Shown: in pieces, positions 46,619-58,740 of the stretch | Layout of the letters: the number at the start of each line of letters is the position of its first letter | Position numbering within the stretch: the stretch's first letter is position 1 | Assembly (NCBI GenBank): GCA_011319805.1 | Contig: SJRY01000076.1 | Coordinates: forward strand, 1 to 64,000 | Direction: 5' to 3' | DNA length: 64,000 bases | Origin: Macrocybe gigantea | Lineage: Eukaryota > Basidiomycota > Agaricomycetes > Agaricales > Callistosporiaceae | Program-made: the position numbers and the translations under genes | The notes under the pieces: model-generated | What the model was told of the DNA's origin: nothing | Seen by the model: the letters and a program-made list of their open reading frames with translations, nothing else | The model's database searches: none

Positions 46619-47996
46619 ATGGACACTCACCTCAAACTCCTGTTCGGTGACATGTCGGTCATGGATCTTTTCAATGAACTTCCGCCAGCGTATCGCTGGC
46701 CCGTCCAGTTTTGCCTTTCCACGATGCTCGCCACATACGTTGCTTCCGTTATCGCTGCTAATGTTTCGCAGGTCGACCGTCTCTGGACATTTCTTCCCAC
46801 CATATATGCTGCATATTACGCGCTTCTCCCGCTCTGGCCAAATCAACAGCCGTTTTTCCTCTGTCCATTTACTCCGAAGGAGCTCGGATGGGCCGTCGCG
46901 AGGGATTTTAGCCCGCGAGCCCTCCTCATGTTCGCCTTAGTGTTTATCTGGATGTGCAGGCGAGTCTCTGGTTTCTTGAGCCCACCTTTTGTTCAGCTCA
47001 GCCCTCTAATGATGCAGGTTGAGCTACAACACGCATAGACGAGGTCTTTTCAGCCTGTGAGTGTTAGATGAACCTCAGTGAGTCACTCTGATTCACGATT
47101 CGTGTGACAGGAAGGACGAGGACTACCGCTGGGCCGTCCTCCGAAAGCAGCTTCCACCTTGGCTCTTCCAAGCAGTCAATCTGACCTTCATTTCCGGCAT
47201 ACAGAACGTGCTGCTGGTGTTCCTCAGTCTGCCCATCAAAATCGCATCGACGGTACAACCTCACGTGCCTCTCGCGCGTTCGGACTATCTGCTCGCAGCT
47301 CTCGCTCTCGTCGTTCTCGTGCTCGAGTTCACGGCAGACAACCAGCAATGGGCGTACCAGGCATATAAGCATGCTTTTCTGGCCGGGCAAAAGGGCAAAG
47401 GGAAAGAGGGCGTTGACCAGTATGACGAGTACCAGCACTGGCCTGGGGCGCGCTTAAAGTGGACTCCGGCCGACGCGCGGAGGGGGTTCATCACTAGGGG
47501 CCTTTGGGCTTACTCTAGGCATCCGAATTTTGCCTGTGAGCAGACTTTTTGGGTGAGTGTCACATTCCGTCTGTCATTAGCCCTCTTTTACCCATTTCCT
47601 TCTGATCCACAGTGGATCATCACGCTCATACCCCTCCTATCGCCTTCGCCCCCAAATTTGCCCAAATACCATCTTTCAGATCTACCACCGCTGTCGAGCC
47701 TTGCCGCCGATCTGCCCCGCTCTCTTTACCCTCTGGCGCGCGTCGCTTTTGAATGTGTGGAGATGCTCTTTCCGGCGATCGCGCTGTCGGCCTTGTTCCT
47801 CGCATCGACACGCTACACAGAGGCGATCTCGGTGAGCAAGTACCCAGAAGCATACAGGGCGTACAGGGAGCGCGTCGGGATGTTTGGATTCTCGAGGACG
47901 TGGGAGAAGGGATTGGGGTTATCGTGGAGCGGGAGGAGGCAAGCCGTCGAAGCGCTCGTCTGGGGCGGGGATGAGAAGGAAGAGAAGAATGATTGA
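46619..47996 (+). CDS. DUF1295 membrane protein (steroid 5-alpha-reductase-like fold)
   Basis: Multi-span membrane protein of the DUF1295 group, related to the C-terminal part of steroid 5-alpha-reductases. Residues LPPAYRWPVQFCLSTMLATY, VSQVDRLWTFLPTIYAAYYA and ALLMFALVFIWMCR form the first helices. An intron with a GC donor (46960-47017) joins LSYNTHRRGLFS, the segment expected in this family, then KDEDYRWAVLRKQLPPWLF. The conserved C-terminal signature ITRGLWAYSRHPNFACEQTF is followed by an intron and WIITLIPLLS, then ALFLASTRYTEAISVSKYPE and YRERVGMFGF. It probably binds NADPH and reduces a lipid, but the substrate is unknown. Confidence 0.85.
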
Positions 47997-48200
47997 ATGT
48001 TGGTGGATGCTAGCGCGTTCGGGTGCAGACATCATTTCTCAATGGACACCAGACAAAGTGCAAGTGCTATCCGTGTATTGTTATTGTGCCAGATGTGATC
48101 ATTATTACGTAGGTTCACACGCGCTCATTCAAAGAATCGATCATGCTGCCGAATACGTCCAGCTGCTCCTGAATTGCTTTTCGTTGCCTATCTTCGCGCT

Positions 48201-51200
48201 ATGGCTCATCCCATTGTATGGCCCGGCAAGTACTTTCTCTATGCTGTGGGAAACACGTCCGCCATCTCCTTCACCCGCGACCTGCCACCGGAGGAGCCCG
48301 CCATGATACTCTCGCTGGGGTGTGGCGATATTCGGAACGTGCTGTACACGGTTTTCATGGAGGAGAAGAATTGTGAGCATTTCCGTCCTTCCTCACCTCT
48401 GTGATCGCATTCTGATGCTTGTCCTTTGTTATCCTTCTCATCCAGCCAGGCGTCTGCTGGACTTCACTTGCTGCGATTACGATCCTGGTGTCTTGGGTAC
48501 ATGTTTTGCACGTGTCATATAGCCTGCCATGATTCTGACGCTGTCTTGTTGCATTCGCAGCACGGAATGTCCTGCTTCTTAGCCTCATTCACCACAAGGA
48601 TGTTTCCACTGATATCGTGTGGAATATCTATATGCACATCAAGCTCGACAAGGCATCCTACGCCGTGCTCGTTGATCAATGCAAGAAGATGATAAGGTTT
48701 TCGGAGTCTATGGAGGCCTGGAACTCCTCGCCGTACGGCCGCTTTATCAGGATTGCCACAGAGCACACGCTTACAGAGCTACGCCATCATTGGGAGCATT
48801 ACGTAGGGATGGAAGCCCTCCCTCAAGCACGCCGAAACGCCATCAATAGTGCCTTTGCAAAAGCAATGGAGGAGCAAGCATCTGAAGATATCCTTATCTT
48901 TCCCTCTGCGCGTTCCTTCGGACCTCTGATCCTGCACGCAGTTCAGCTGTGCTCCAAAGAGTTTAAACACTACTGGAAGACTGGCACGACGTTCACAGAG
49001 GAAGAGGGTATCAAGGCCGCTACGCTGCTCAACCCGACGTTTGTTTATTGTCGCATGGGAGAAGGGTGCTTCTTTCACCACGCAACTGACCCCCTTGTTC
49101 CGTTCCATCTCGCTCCTGTCATCGGAAATGATCACGGGCCAGCCACTATCTCCAGCATCGTCAATGCTGCTAAATCGGAGTTTCGTGATTGGTGTGATGC
49201 CTTTCACGATTTCCTCGCGACTCGACCCACCGGCCCACCGATCATCAGATATGCTCTGGCTGACGCCGTGGCCATTTGCCACGCGCTCCGAGCTTTCACA
49301 TTAACGGGTAATGTGGCAACAGATGTCCCCGTTGAGCACTGGAGTAGCAAGTTGATCCAGTTCAGCGAGGATGAGTACGTGACCCGCTCGGCCCCGACCG
49401 TCTTCAATGCAATTGACACATCCAATCTCTCAGATCATGTCGGCCTCCTCAACCTCCTGGTCTCCGCCATTCCTCTGATGTCATCATCACCATTCAGTGT
49501 CTTGTATACGGAATCCTTAGTAGTCAATCCGGAAGAAGACGCAACAAAGGACTTTAAGAAACGCTTGCACACTGATATCCCAGTCCTCAGCCTCCTTCTT
49601 GGTCTGTGTCCTGTGGACTATCTTGCTGAATTTTCAGCGCGTGCTAACACGCACGAACTACTTGTTGGTCAGGTCATGAAGAAGAAATACCCGCAATTTC
49701 ACCAGACCACCGTTTGGAAGCAACTGATGACTGGAGACGTTGTGATTAATCATGGAAAGGACCAAGCTCTACCCCCAACGTACGATACCGCGCAGCTGGC
49801 TGCGGTCCTTTATAACATCTATCTCTCGCTTTTTCAACGGGAAGAGACGTCTAGCCTCGTTCAGCTCGGTCATGGTGCTGTTACCATGACTGTTTCCAGA
49901 ACGAATGTTGTTTATTATATTCGTGACAGCTTCGTGTTTCTCTTGAAGCTCGTTAAGGAGAGAAACAAGATAACTGACGCCGAGTGGTCGGAGGTGATGA
50001 CACGGTTCCTCTTTATCCAAGAGAAGGACGCCAGCTTCGTGGCGGATTCCCAGGCCAGGCATAATCTCTACACTCAGCTCTTCCGCCATGGTCTATTCAA
50101 GTTGTTCTATTACCTCAGACCTATCTTGACGGAAGGCCCGGTCTTCTCAAAATGGGACAACGTTTCACCAATCATCAGGATCGTTTTCTCTATTCCACGC
50201 CAGAAAATTCAAGTTCTCGGTGAAAATGTTGAGAAGACAGGCAACCCACCGCTTCATTGCAACATCGTCGGGAAACAGTCTTTTAACAGTTTCACCATTC
50301 AACGCGCAGGCTTTGGGAAAATCGTCAAGACGGGAACGAAGGCACATCCCGAGGTCATCATCGAAGAGGATCCGCTAGGATGGAATGGCACCCTTCCTCT
50401 TGTAGTGTGCTTTTCTGCGCCAGCATACTTGCTCGTGAATGTTGAGCCAATATCCCACTTCAGGGTCTGCTTATCTGTCCGTAGCACCACTCATACCGTT
50501 CCGCTCCTCGGCAGGTTGGGTGTCGGGTTGAACCTTTTTGCTACAGACTTGCTGAACGAAAATCATGTTCACATCCTTCCCGATGATTCCACGTCAGCTT
50601 CGATGGTTTCGTTAGATCAGTCAGTGTGGGAAGCAAGTTCAGGTGAACAGATTGGTAAACCGAGCAAAGTTGTTGTTTCGTTCGACAAGGATCACAAGAA
50701 AGTGACATTGTTAACCTCAAGGTTCTCCGTGGACGACGAGACTGCACAGGCGTCGTTTAGATCGGGCTCTTTCCCAACTATTTCCCAAGTCTCGCCTTGC
50801 GTTATGAGGGTCCTTCTGGGTAATCTTCAACAGAACGTGGTGTTCCCCTTCCCCGTCCTGGGCAGCCAGCACAAACTCCGGCTTGCAAGAAAGTCGCTAT
50901 ACATGGAGGTGAGTTCCTTCTCTTTAGGAAAAGACAAGCTGTGAATCTGCTTTTATGACGGCAGGTCGTTGTTCCGCCATCTACTCCATTTAGCCCTGAA
51001 GGGATGAATCTACATCCATTCCCAGTGGTCAAAGCGGATGCGTCTCTGAACGCATGGTCACTGCATCGTCTCAATATGGCGCGTATACCGAATCTTCGTA
51101 TCAAGAAACCCGATCAACGACATTGGCTCATTACTCATCTTTCATCCATGATGTCCGTCCGTCAACGTAAACTGCGAGGTCAACCTAATTACGAGCCCCT

Positions 51201-51744
51201 CATGGCTTTGAAGGAGTCTATCCACTCCATCTTTGTCGGTTGCACTGGCTTGCAGGGCGCTCCGATGGCAAACTGCTTCTCCTTGCGTGACCCGGAGACA
51301 GAAGACTGCGACACCATCCTGTTCGTCAGCGACATCAAATACGATCTCCAATGCCACACCGTTGTTGCCGATGGCTATGTGCTGCCTCTCACCATGAAAA
51401 TCTCGCCAAACATATGGGACAGCTTTAGACCGCTCATCGGCGGCCTAAAGATGTCTCAGCTCATAATGCACCCCGGAGAAATGCGCGTTTGGAAGCATTA
51501 CCTTCCCGCGGTGGCGGAACGCTGCCGATCGAACTGGATACATAGGAAAAAATGCGAATACAGTGTTCAAGGCAAAGTGCCGCTTAACGACGAGGCGCGC
51601 TTTGATCCGCTTTGCAGCTGTGGGAGAGGTAAAAATGTCGAGGGTATGATGGCAAATTCCCTTTGGAAGCCATTCGCACCATATGTCACCAGGATTGCCT
51701 TGTCGCCTCTATTTACGGTGACGTATCTTGAAGAGGTTTACTAA
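48201..51744 (+). CDS. Large DUF4470-domain protein
   Basis: About 1,080 residues. The start at 48201 (MAHPIVWPGKYFLYAVGN) is followed by the DUF4470 signature: ILSLGCGDIRNVLYTVF, RRLLDFTCCDYDPGVLARN and VLLLSLIHHKDVSTDIVWNI across two introns. The large uninterrupted exon (about 48561-50908) contains mixed alpha/beta sequence without another family I can name. A last exon (from about 50965, VVVPPSTPFSPEGMNLHPF) ends with CEYSVQGKVPLND and PLCSCGRGK, a Cys pair set that could bind metal. Many fungal DUF4470 proteins carry a C-terminal MYND finger; a complete one is not seen here. The role is unknown. The intact reading frame over 2.3 kb contrasts with the frameshifted neighbours. Confidence 0.82.
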
Positions 51745-52241
51745 TAAGCCGGATTCGGCCCTGTGGTGATGTTGGCTGCTTGGCTGTCATCCTGCTTATC
51801 ATTTCCTGGCTCGTTCTTGGGAAACCATGCTGCTAACTCGACTCTTTGTCTACTGCCAAGTCGGAGAGCTGTGTTTCGTCCGTCGGGTAACTGGTCCCCT
51901 CATTCCATCCCATCTTGCTCCACTACTTTGACCAGCGTCATGCAAGCCACCAGGGCGGAGTTCTCCGAACGGCGTTCTGTCTTTCATGTTTCCTCACGAC
52001 TCTCGTCCTCTGTCCGCTGTCTCATACCTAGAGACAATGCTACTGGATATGTTCAATCAACGTCTAGCGGAGCGCATATCGCCTTGCATCTTACCTTTCC
52101 AAGGCGGTCCTGGATATAATGTTTACTGAGCGCCAGCCGTGGTTTTCCTCACAGCTGCCCGGGTTACTAAATAATATGACTGTACGTATCCCTGGATGAC
52201 ATGCAGTGCTCATGGGTGGAAAGATACATAACGATTTCGCC
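51745..52241. other. Convergent intergenic region
   Basis: About 500 bp between the DUF4470 stop and the end of the first tandem secreted-protein gene. A plus-strand frame of 118 codons (51763-52119) is not recognised. Confidence 0.3.
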
Positions 52242-53303
52242 TTATGATCTACGGCGAGGCGCTTCGCACAATCCCATACAGACAATCCAGGAACAAGAAG
52301 CTAAAGAATACGTCTGTGACGTATCGCTGGCAAGGGCAAGCAGAGGAAAGAACATGAAGAATGGCCAAGCAATGGCAAGGATCAAGACCACCAATGACGC
52401 CTAGCTTTCCGCAATCTTATTCTGCGCCCAGCCTCAAGGAACCTGGGTGATATTCGAGATCGTAAATTCTCCAGCTAGTGAAAGACACAGTATATTTGTA
52501 CCTCTACCCACAGCATGAAGCTCAGTGGCTCACCTGAATGTCGCGGGCAGTGACCTCAGGGCTTCCAGAAACCGTAGAGGTGCTAGCCGGTGAAGAGCTT
52601 GGTGTGATTGGTGGTATTAAGGTCAGCTGAAGCGCAGGGTCGGATATGAAGATGTCCGTCACTTGAGCGATGCATGACGCGGTGATGTTGTCCGCAGAAA
52701 GTGCGAAAGACTGCGCAAAGTCCAGGATGTTTGTCTGATCCTGTGCTAGGTTAGGCCCGGAAGCGGCAGTGGAGAACTTGCGAAGGATCTGGGTTGTGCA
52801 AGGGTTGCCTTGGCTATCGGGGAGTGTCACAAAGTCAACTTCCGAGATCAGAAACGAATTCTACAAACTTCTTAAGACAAAGGACCTTCTGTGTGGCAGG
52901 ATAGAACTTCGCCATTGTCGCAATCGCATCCCCGACAGCTGGATTCGAAGGGTCCCCACAGGACTGTGTGAGGCTCGTCGTAACCCTACTAACAACATCT
53001 TGCGAACAAGGTGTGACAGAGCAAATGCCCGAGATGTAGGTCTCCATGAGGGAGAGGCCTGAAGAAGAGCCGCTTATCACGCCTCCAAGGGCTGGAATGA
53101 ATTGGCCGGGGTTTAAGCAAGCTGCGACATCTTTGTCAAGGCTTAAGCCCAGAACCGCAGAATAACAACCAATCGAGAACCTAATGAATTCGGCATAGAA
53201 TGAATATAAGAGAAAAACAGCATTCCGACTCTGAGCTCCGAACTCACTGGTCTGCAGAAATGAAGCCAACCAGGGCCATGATGAATAGAATGAGGGCGAA
53301 CAT
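52242..53303 (-). CDS. Secreted cysteine-containing protein, tandem copy A
   Basis: First of three tandem paralogues. Signal peptide MFALILFIMALVGFISADQ ends exon 1 (start 53303). The next exon reads FSIGCYSAVLGLSLDKDVAA, CLNPGQFIPALGGVIS, YISGICSVTPCSQDVVSRV, SLTQSCGDPSNPAVGDAI and FYPATQKVLCLK. After an intron (gtttgtag...gatag): GNPCTTQILRKFSTAASG, DNITASCIAQVTDIFI and a Ser/Thr/Pro linker. The final exon, SLVVLILAIAWPFFMFFPLL, is a hydrophobic tail; its exact splice (acceptor near gctag) is less sure. This copy lacks the CTNC pair present in copies B and C. Cell-surface attachment is inferred. Confidence 0.72.
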
Positions 53304-54658
53304 CAGGGGCTGCGTATCCTTATTGTCCCCTTCAGCCTGTGGGTTCAGAAAAGGCAAACAGAAATGAAGGAGGTAGAGCAGGGCATGGGGAAGTGGGGGA
53401 GCCGAGGTGCAATGGCCTTTTTATCTGTGATTCCTAGGTTACGGCTCGGAAGCTACCCAATGATCCAGCCATATTATTTCTTTCATCAGTCATACTGTGA
53501 TGCGAGCAATGTGAGATTATCCCGAGTCGAAGACGTTGTGCAAAAAGACACACGACTGACACATTGTGACTAAGCGGCCACGGAGGAAGAGGACGATAAT
53601 TGAATCCAGAACGTGGCAGCCGAACGGGGACCTCTTGTGGCTGAGCATCGGCAGAATGATGAGGAGTTGGACGCAAGACAACAGTTATACGTTGGCAGGA
53701 CACGATCAATTGATAGCATAGGTCTCACAGCGCATCAGTCAGAGGGCACTATCGTTTGACAGCTTTGCCAGCCGGAACATCTCCATGAACGCAGCCGATG
53801 AGCATTCATTGCTTGTAGGGCAACTGGCTGTGATCAAACGTTTCTGTTGTAGAAATGCATCATTGGGTAAGAAGATGCCGCATGCTACTGCTGAATCAAA
53901 GAAGCATACTTGAAACAAGGAGCGCCGGAAACAATCTGTCAACATGATATGTCGACGTGCCAGCTGATTCTGGCGCGGAACTAGCAGCACGTAGTTATTT
54001 CCTGCTGTACTGGCGAAGAGGCATTTTGCAGAAGCAGATGCCGGTCAGACGTCTATGGTGCCAACGGCCTAATTAGGATGAATATAGCGGGCCCAGGTTT
54101 ACAGGGATTTCGGCAATGGGGAGGTTGTTGAACGTGTCGAGAGTTGTTGTATACATCCACGGACAAACTTCGAGATTTCAAAGGGGGTGTTCGCCGTGCA
54201 GAAATAAGAAATTGGCTGCTCCACTCAGAGAAGGGTGGAAGGATTGACCATCCGACCTGAACTCTAGTAAATATAGATTTCGATCGCCAGATAGCACTGA
54301 TCCACGTTTCCAGTCGATGAATGGCTGACGAGCAGATACGAATCTTTTGAATTTGACACTCATTGTATAACGGTACAACCGCACAGACATGGTAACAGAA
54401 GTATGCCACCTAGCGGACCATCTGTAACTAGAAACCCACATTTGCAGTCAAGTACTCTCTAGCTCTTGTCCAACTCGAGAGATCCAGCCTCGAGGTTCCA
54501 ATGAACACCATATCATGGCAATTGGAAGGACAGATGCCAATTTCTCTGACCCCCCACAGGCAAACTGTGATGAACTTGGCACCTTGCACGTCGGCAGCCT
54601 ATCATTGTATGGGCGGCATATCCCGCCCTGACCAAGAAGTCAGAAACTACACAGCGAT
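53304..54658. other. Intergenic between tandem copies A and B
   Basis: About 1.35 kb with short, unsupported open frames on both strands. It should contain the promoter of copy A. Confidence 0.3.
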
Positions 54659-55750
54659 TCAAGCGACAAGGGCGACCGCTGCCCACACCGCGATAAGGGG
54701 TGGCAAGACAAAACCAGCAAAGCCACTAGACGCCAGCTTGAAGGCCGGTCCACCAACAGCGGATGATTTCTTCTTGGTCTGAGTAGGCGCAGGTGCAGGT
54801 GCGGTGGAAGCAGGAATGGTTGATGATGTAGTCGAAGTCGGTGCAGGAGCTGCAGATGAAGTAGAGGTGCCGTCGTCTGTGACAACACCAGCCGCAGTCT
54901 GTACCAAACCAGGAGGAATGCCGCCATCTGCGTCAAAGGAAGGAAGCGGATGAGGGATTGCGTTCTGCAAGGCCAGGTAAAGCAAAAAAAAAGATGCATA
55001 CCAGTGAAGGATGCGCCGCAAGTGTTGGCCGCGTTTTGGATCCTGTCTTGGCTGATGGCACCAGGAAGGTCCTGGTTCACGATAGTGAAGGAGCCTTTCA
55101 TGCAGTTTGTGCAGACGAGACTAGCAGGATACCCGGCCTTTGCAAGAGCTGCGATTTTATCTACGTCAGACTGAATAAGACTGAAGGGCGCTGTGAGACC
55201 CTCCAGATTCTTCAGCGTCTGCGTAACACACATGGTATCTCCGCTGAAATCAGGCCCGATGTCAATCTCTCTTCGTCAGGAGCACGGGAAGAACGGAAGA
55301 CTCACTCCTTCAAGCACATAACTTTCCTCGCCGTCGGGTAGTATTTCTGAACGGTATCGAGCATTGTCGAAGAATCTGAAGACAGCTGGAACTCTGTAGC
55401 GCAGCTCTGAGTGATATTCTTGACGATGTTCGAGATTGCGTTCTGAGAGCAAGCATTGGATGCGCAGAAACCGGACAACCATGTATCGATCGGGGACACC
55501 AGGGAATCCTGCCCGTTCCCAGCACCGACAAGAATTGGGACCAGTTGGGAGGGGTTTAAGCAAGCAGCGACTTCTGGGTCTGAACTAAGGTTCATCAACG
55601 CGGAAATACATCCAATCGAATAGCTGCAGGATGGTGAGTTAGCAATCTGCCAGATAGGCTGTCGGGGAAGAAAAAAACACTAGAGAGCAAGACTTACGTG
55701 TTTGCAGATACGAAGCCAACCAGGGCAGCGATCGTGATAAGGCGAAACAT
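54659..55750 (-). CDS. Secreted cysteine-containing GPI-anchored-type protein, tandem copy B
   Basis: Clearest member of the family. Start at 55750, signal peptide MFRLITIAALVGFVSANT. Exon 2: YSIGCISALMNLSSDPEVAA, CLNPSQLVPILVGAG, WLSGFCASNACSQNAISNIV, NITQSCATEFQLSSD and YYPTARKVMCLKE. Exon 3: GDTMCVTQTLKNLEGLTAPF and ASLVCTNCMKGSFTIVNQDL with RIQNAANTCGASFT. Exon 4 is a Ser/Thr/Ala/Pro-rich stalk and ends LASSGFAGFVLPPLIAVWAA, a small-residue omega-site region followed by a hydrophobic tail, typical of GPI anchoring. Evenly spaced cysteines suggest disulphide bonds. Role at the cell wall or surface is inferred; the biochemical function is unknown. Confidence 0.8.
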
Positions 55751-56489
55751 CGTTGGTTTTCGAAAGGATGGAGAACGGAACAAGTCCTTCTTTCGTTGAT
55801 GCTCTCAGAGCAAGGTGGATGAGATATCAAATCTGGGGTGTCTGCATGATGAAGCGTCGACTTTTATGCAGCAGCAAGCCGTTGCTAGGTCGGCGGTGTG
55901 CCACACCTCCTTCTTGTTTCATGATGGTTGAGCAACGCTTTTTTTGCAGAGCCTGCACAGCATGAAACGGCGCAACCTGATACCGGAGGACGCGAAATGC
56001 ACGAAGGAGAGGGGTTTGATGCGATACAATGAGGGATCATGCTGGTTTGATGAATCTGCGACGCGCCCGCTGATGCTTGATGGCAAACCAATGGCGAGTT
56101 CTTCCTCGTAATCGATATCACCTTATCGTTCTGCACGCATAATTCAATCGTGATTCAATTTGCAGTTCAGAATCGCTGCAGTCCGAGATGCACGACTGCG
56201 ACCAACATACTGACTATGAACCAAGCTAGTCTGGAACTGCCGGTGACCACGTCGCCGGGATCTTGGAGACTTCTAGAATGTCGCGACAGTAACAGGTATC
56301 GTTTCTCCTTGTGAGATTGAACTGAATTCACGGCTCCTGTAAAACTGACGGTCATGGTACCAGGTAGGAAATGGACAAACGAGCGTCCATAGACGAAATG
56401 ATGATTGATGGTTGATGCCTCAGCTTCTGTTTCGGAATTACACTCTGAAACACAATCCTGGTCCGACGAATAAGGTCTGCTATCTCTCA
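55751..56489. other. Intergenic between tandem copies B and C
   Basis: About 740 bp. Promoter of copy B expected. The minus-strand frame in 56167-56493 is mostly antisense noise beyond the copy C tail. Confidence 0.3.
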
Positions 56490-57526
56490 TCAAACTAGCA
56501 TTGACGCAAACGCGGTTACAGGAAGAATTAGCAACAACACAAGAATCGAAGTCCGATTCGCAACTGCAGCGGAACGAGACCTGGCATTCGGATCTTTCCC
56601 AACGGATTGCACAGTCCCTGGTTCTGAATAATTCTCCTTAGCTTTTTGACTCGGGAAAAGAATGGAAAAGCCAAACGTGTTAGGTCGATACTGCAGACAT
56701 TCGCTATACCAGGCAGAGACTGCTGCAACGATCCTGGAAAATCAGCGTCGATGATTTCGATGGCGGCTTTGATGCAATTCGTGCACGTCACGTTCGGCGG
56801 AATGCTTCTGACAGCCAGTTCAGTCTCGACACGCGTTGACCGTCTGCGAGCTTCGTTAGAAAAGCGTCTTCCAAATTGTACAGCACGCGTTGAAGAATTC
56901 GACCGCTCCATTGTTTGCAAAAGTGACCCGGCATTTGCGATAATTGAACCAATGCTGCTGTCCGAAAGGGAGATATTCGCAGCATCTGGCTGTATCTCAG
57001 ACAAAGTCTTCGTTATGCAATTCTTTCCATTGCTAGCCAGAATCTCTGTCAGCCTTAACCAATCCCGTGTAACTCTCAAAAAACTTACTCCTTGAGACAC
57101 ATGACCTTCCGGAGCGTAGGGTATATAAACTGAGCATTACGAATGTTCTCTAACAATGCCGATGATATGGTTGAATCTGACGCGCAACCGACAGTGATGT
57201 TGCGGGCAACAGCTGAAATTGTTTTGTTGCTGCAGGGACTCGCAGAGCACATGGCGTCTAGCCACGAATCCAGAGACGCAGTGAGACTGGTGTTTGTGAC
57301 CGAGGTACTGGCATTCTTGAGGCCCAACAAAGGCACAAGAGAACCCAGCCCGAGGCACGAACTAGCCTCTGGGTTTGTTGTAATGGCCACCAGGGCATTT
57401 TTGCATCCGGCTGAGAGCCTTTTCGGGGACAGAATTTACATGAGCCCACGCAAAGAAGAGTGTAACTAGCACTTACTGAGCGGATACGGAGCCTGCCAGG
57501 GCTACCGCAAGAAAAGCACGGAACAT
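56490..57526 (-). CDS. Secreted cysteine-containing protein with hydrophobic tail, tandem copy C
   Basis: Third paralogue. Start at 57526, signal peptide MFRAFLAVALAGSVSAQ. Exon 2: LSAGCKNALVAITTNPEASS, CLGLGSLVPLLGLKN, WLDAMCSASPCSNKTISAVA, NITVGCASDSTISSAL and FIYPTLRKVMCLKE. Exon 3: GKNCITKTLSEIQPDAANIS, a basic stretch RRFSNEARRRSTRVETEL, then PNVTCTNCIKAAIEIIDADF and IANVCSIDLT. The last exon gives VGKDPNARSRSAAVANR and the hydrophobic end SILVLLLILPVTAFASMLV. The intron layout equals copy B, with an intron just after CLKE in both. Compared with B, the Ser/Thr stalk is lost and a basic segment is gained. Confidence 0.78.
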
Positions 57527-58740
57527 AGTCCCTCAGGAGGGTGAGACGCGAATCTGAAATCCTGGTCAGCACATTACGTCCAATAAATAGGTAGGTTCAA
57601 TTGATGGTGATGAGACGGATGATGCTCTGGGGAGTCTGACATCGCATTCAGGGCTGTGGTTCTATTTTCATTATCTCCGCCCAGATTGTTGGCCATGCAG
57701 TTTCGCTCAGATGCACACGTCCCTTTAGTTCGACGTCGCAACACTGCATTCTACTCGGTGGGGTTGTGTATCAGCGGCCTTGACCAGTTCCAGGACCTGT
57801 TGCGAAGAACGGTCTATAGTGCTAGGCGTTTTGCATCGCACGAAGCCGGTTATCGAGTCAACCAACCTCAATTTGAAAATCCTGGAGCTTTTTCGAAGTT
57901 ATCTGACAAGCTAGGATCCAGTTCGTCTGTATTTCAAGGACAACTCAGACGCGTGTGATGAAGGCTGATTCATCCATGGAGATACGGTCATATCAAAAAA
58001 TCGAAGACGAAATGCTGTCGAGCACGCCTGGGCAATCTTGAGCCCACGAAGATGATGACCCGTTGCCGGAAGCATAGGCAGTAGCCCGAGAAAGCTGATG
58101 CAAAAGCACCAGACGTAGGGCACAACAATCTCATATCTCCCCCACTGCGTTGTCAAGAAAGGTCTAAAAATAGACCTCATCATTCAACGCCACGCGCTCT
58201 CATGGACTCATTTTCTCAATGACGAGATACTGCAGAAATCATGACTCGAGTAGTCTGGCGCCCACTAGGGAATCGGCCTACCAGACGTTTAACCCCGGGT
58301 GTCTCTATCACTACCCTCAGGCTCTGGCAGTCAGTTCATATCGAGCCCGTTCCCTTCCTCGTATTACTCGTCCGTTCTGTGTTGTGCCCTTTGAATCCAC
58401 AATTCAAGACGTCACTTCCCTCGTGCTCTATCGTGGGTTGCAGTACCACAAGTTCAACCCAGCGCTAGCGGCTGTTTGAACTGATAGGATTAACTGCTGC
58501 CGTGATTCATTTCTACGACGTTGCTTGATGGGCAGCAATTGGATGACTTTCTGCAGAAAATCGGTGATTATGTTTGACGCCGAGGGTGCAGCTATGTGCC
58601 ACAGGTACCTCCATTCAAGAGCAGTTCTATAACGACATTGACTCCAGATGAGTGTCTTGTCTTGGTGTATCATGTTTGCTCCAGAACTCACATACGGATG
58701 AGAAGTCACCATGCAGTGTCTCATGCAACACGAGACAGTT
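57527..58740. other. Intergenic region
   Basis: About 1.2 kb between secreted copy C and the APH-type kinase gene. Open frames on both strands are short and not family-like. Promoter of copy C expected near 57527-57900. Confidence 0.3.
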
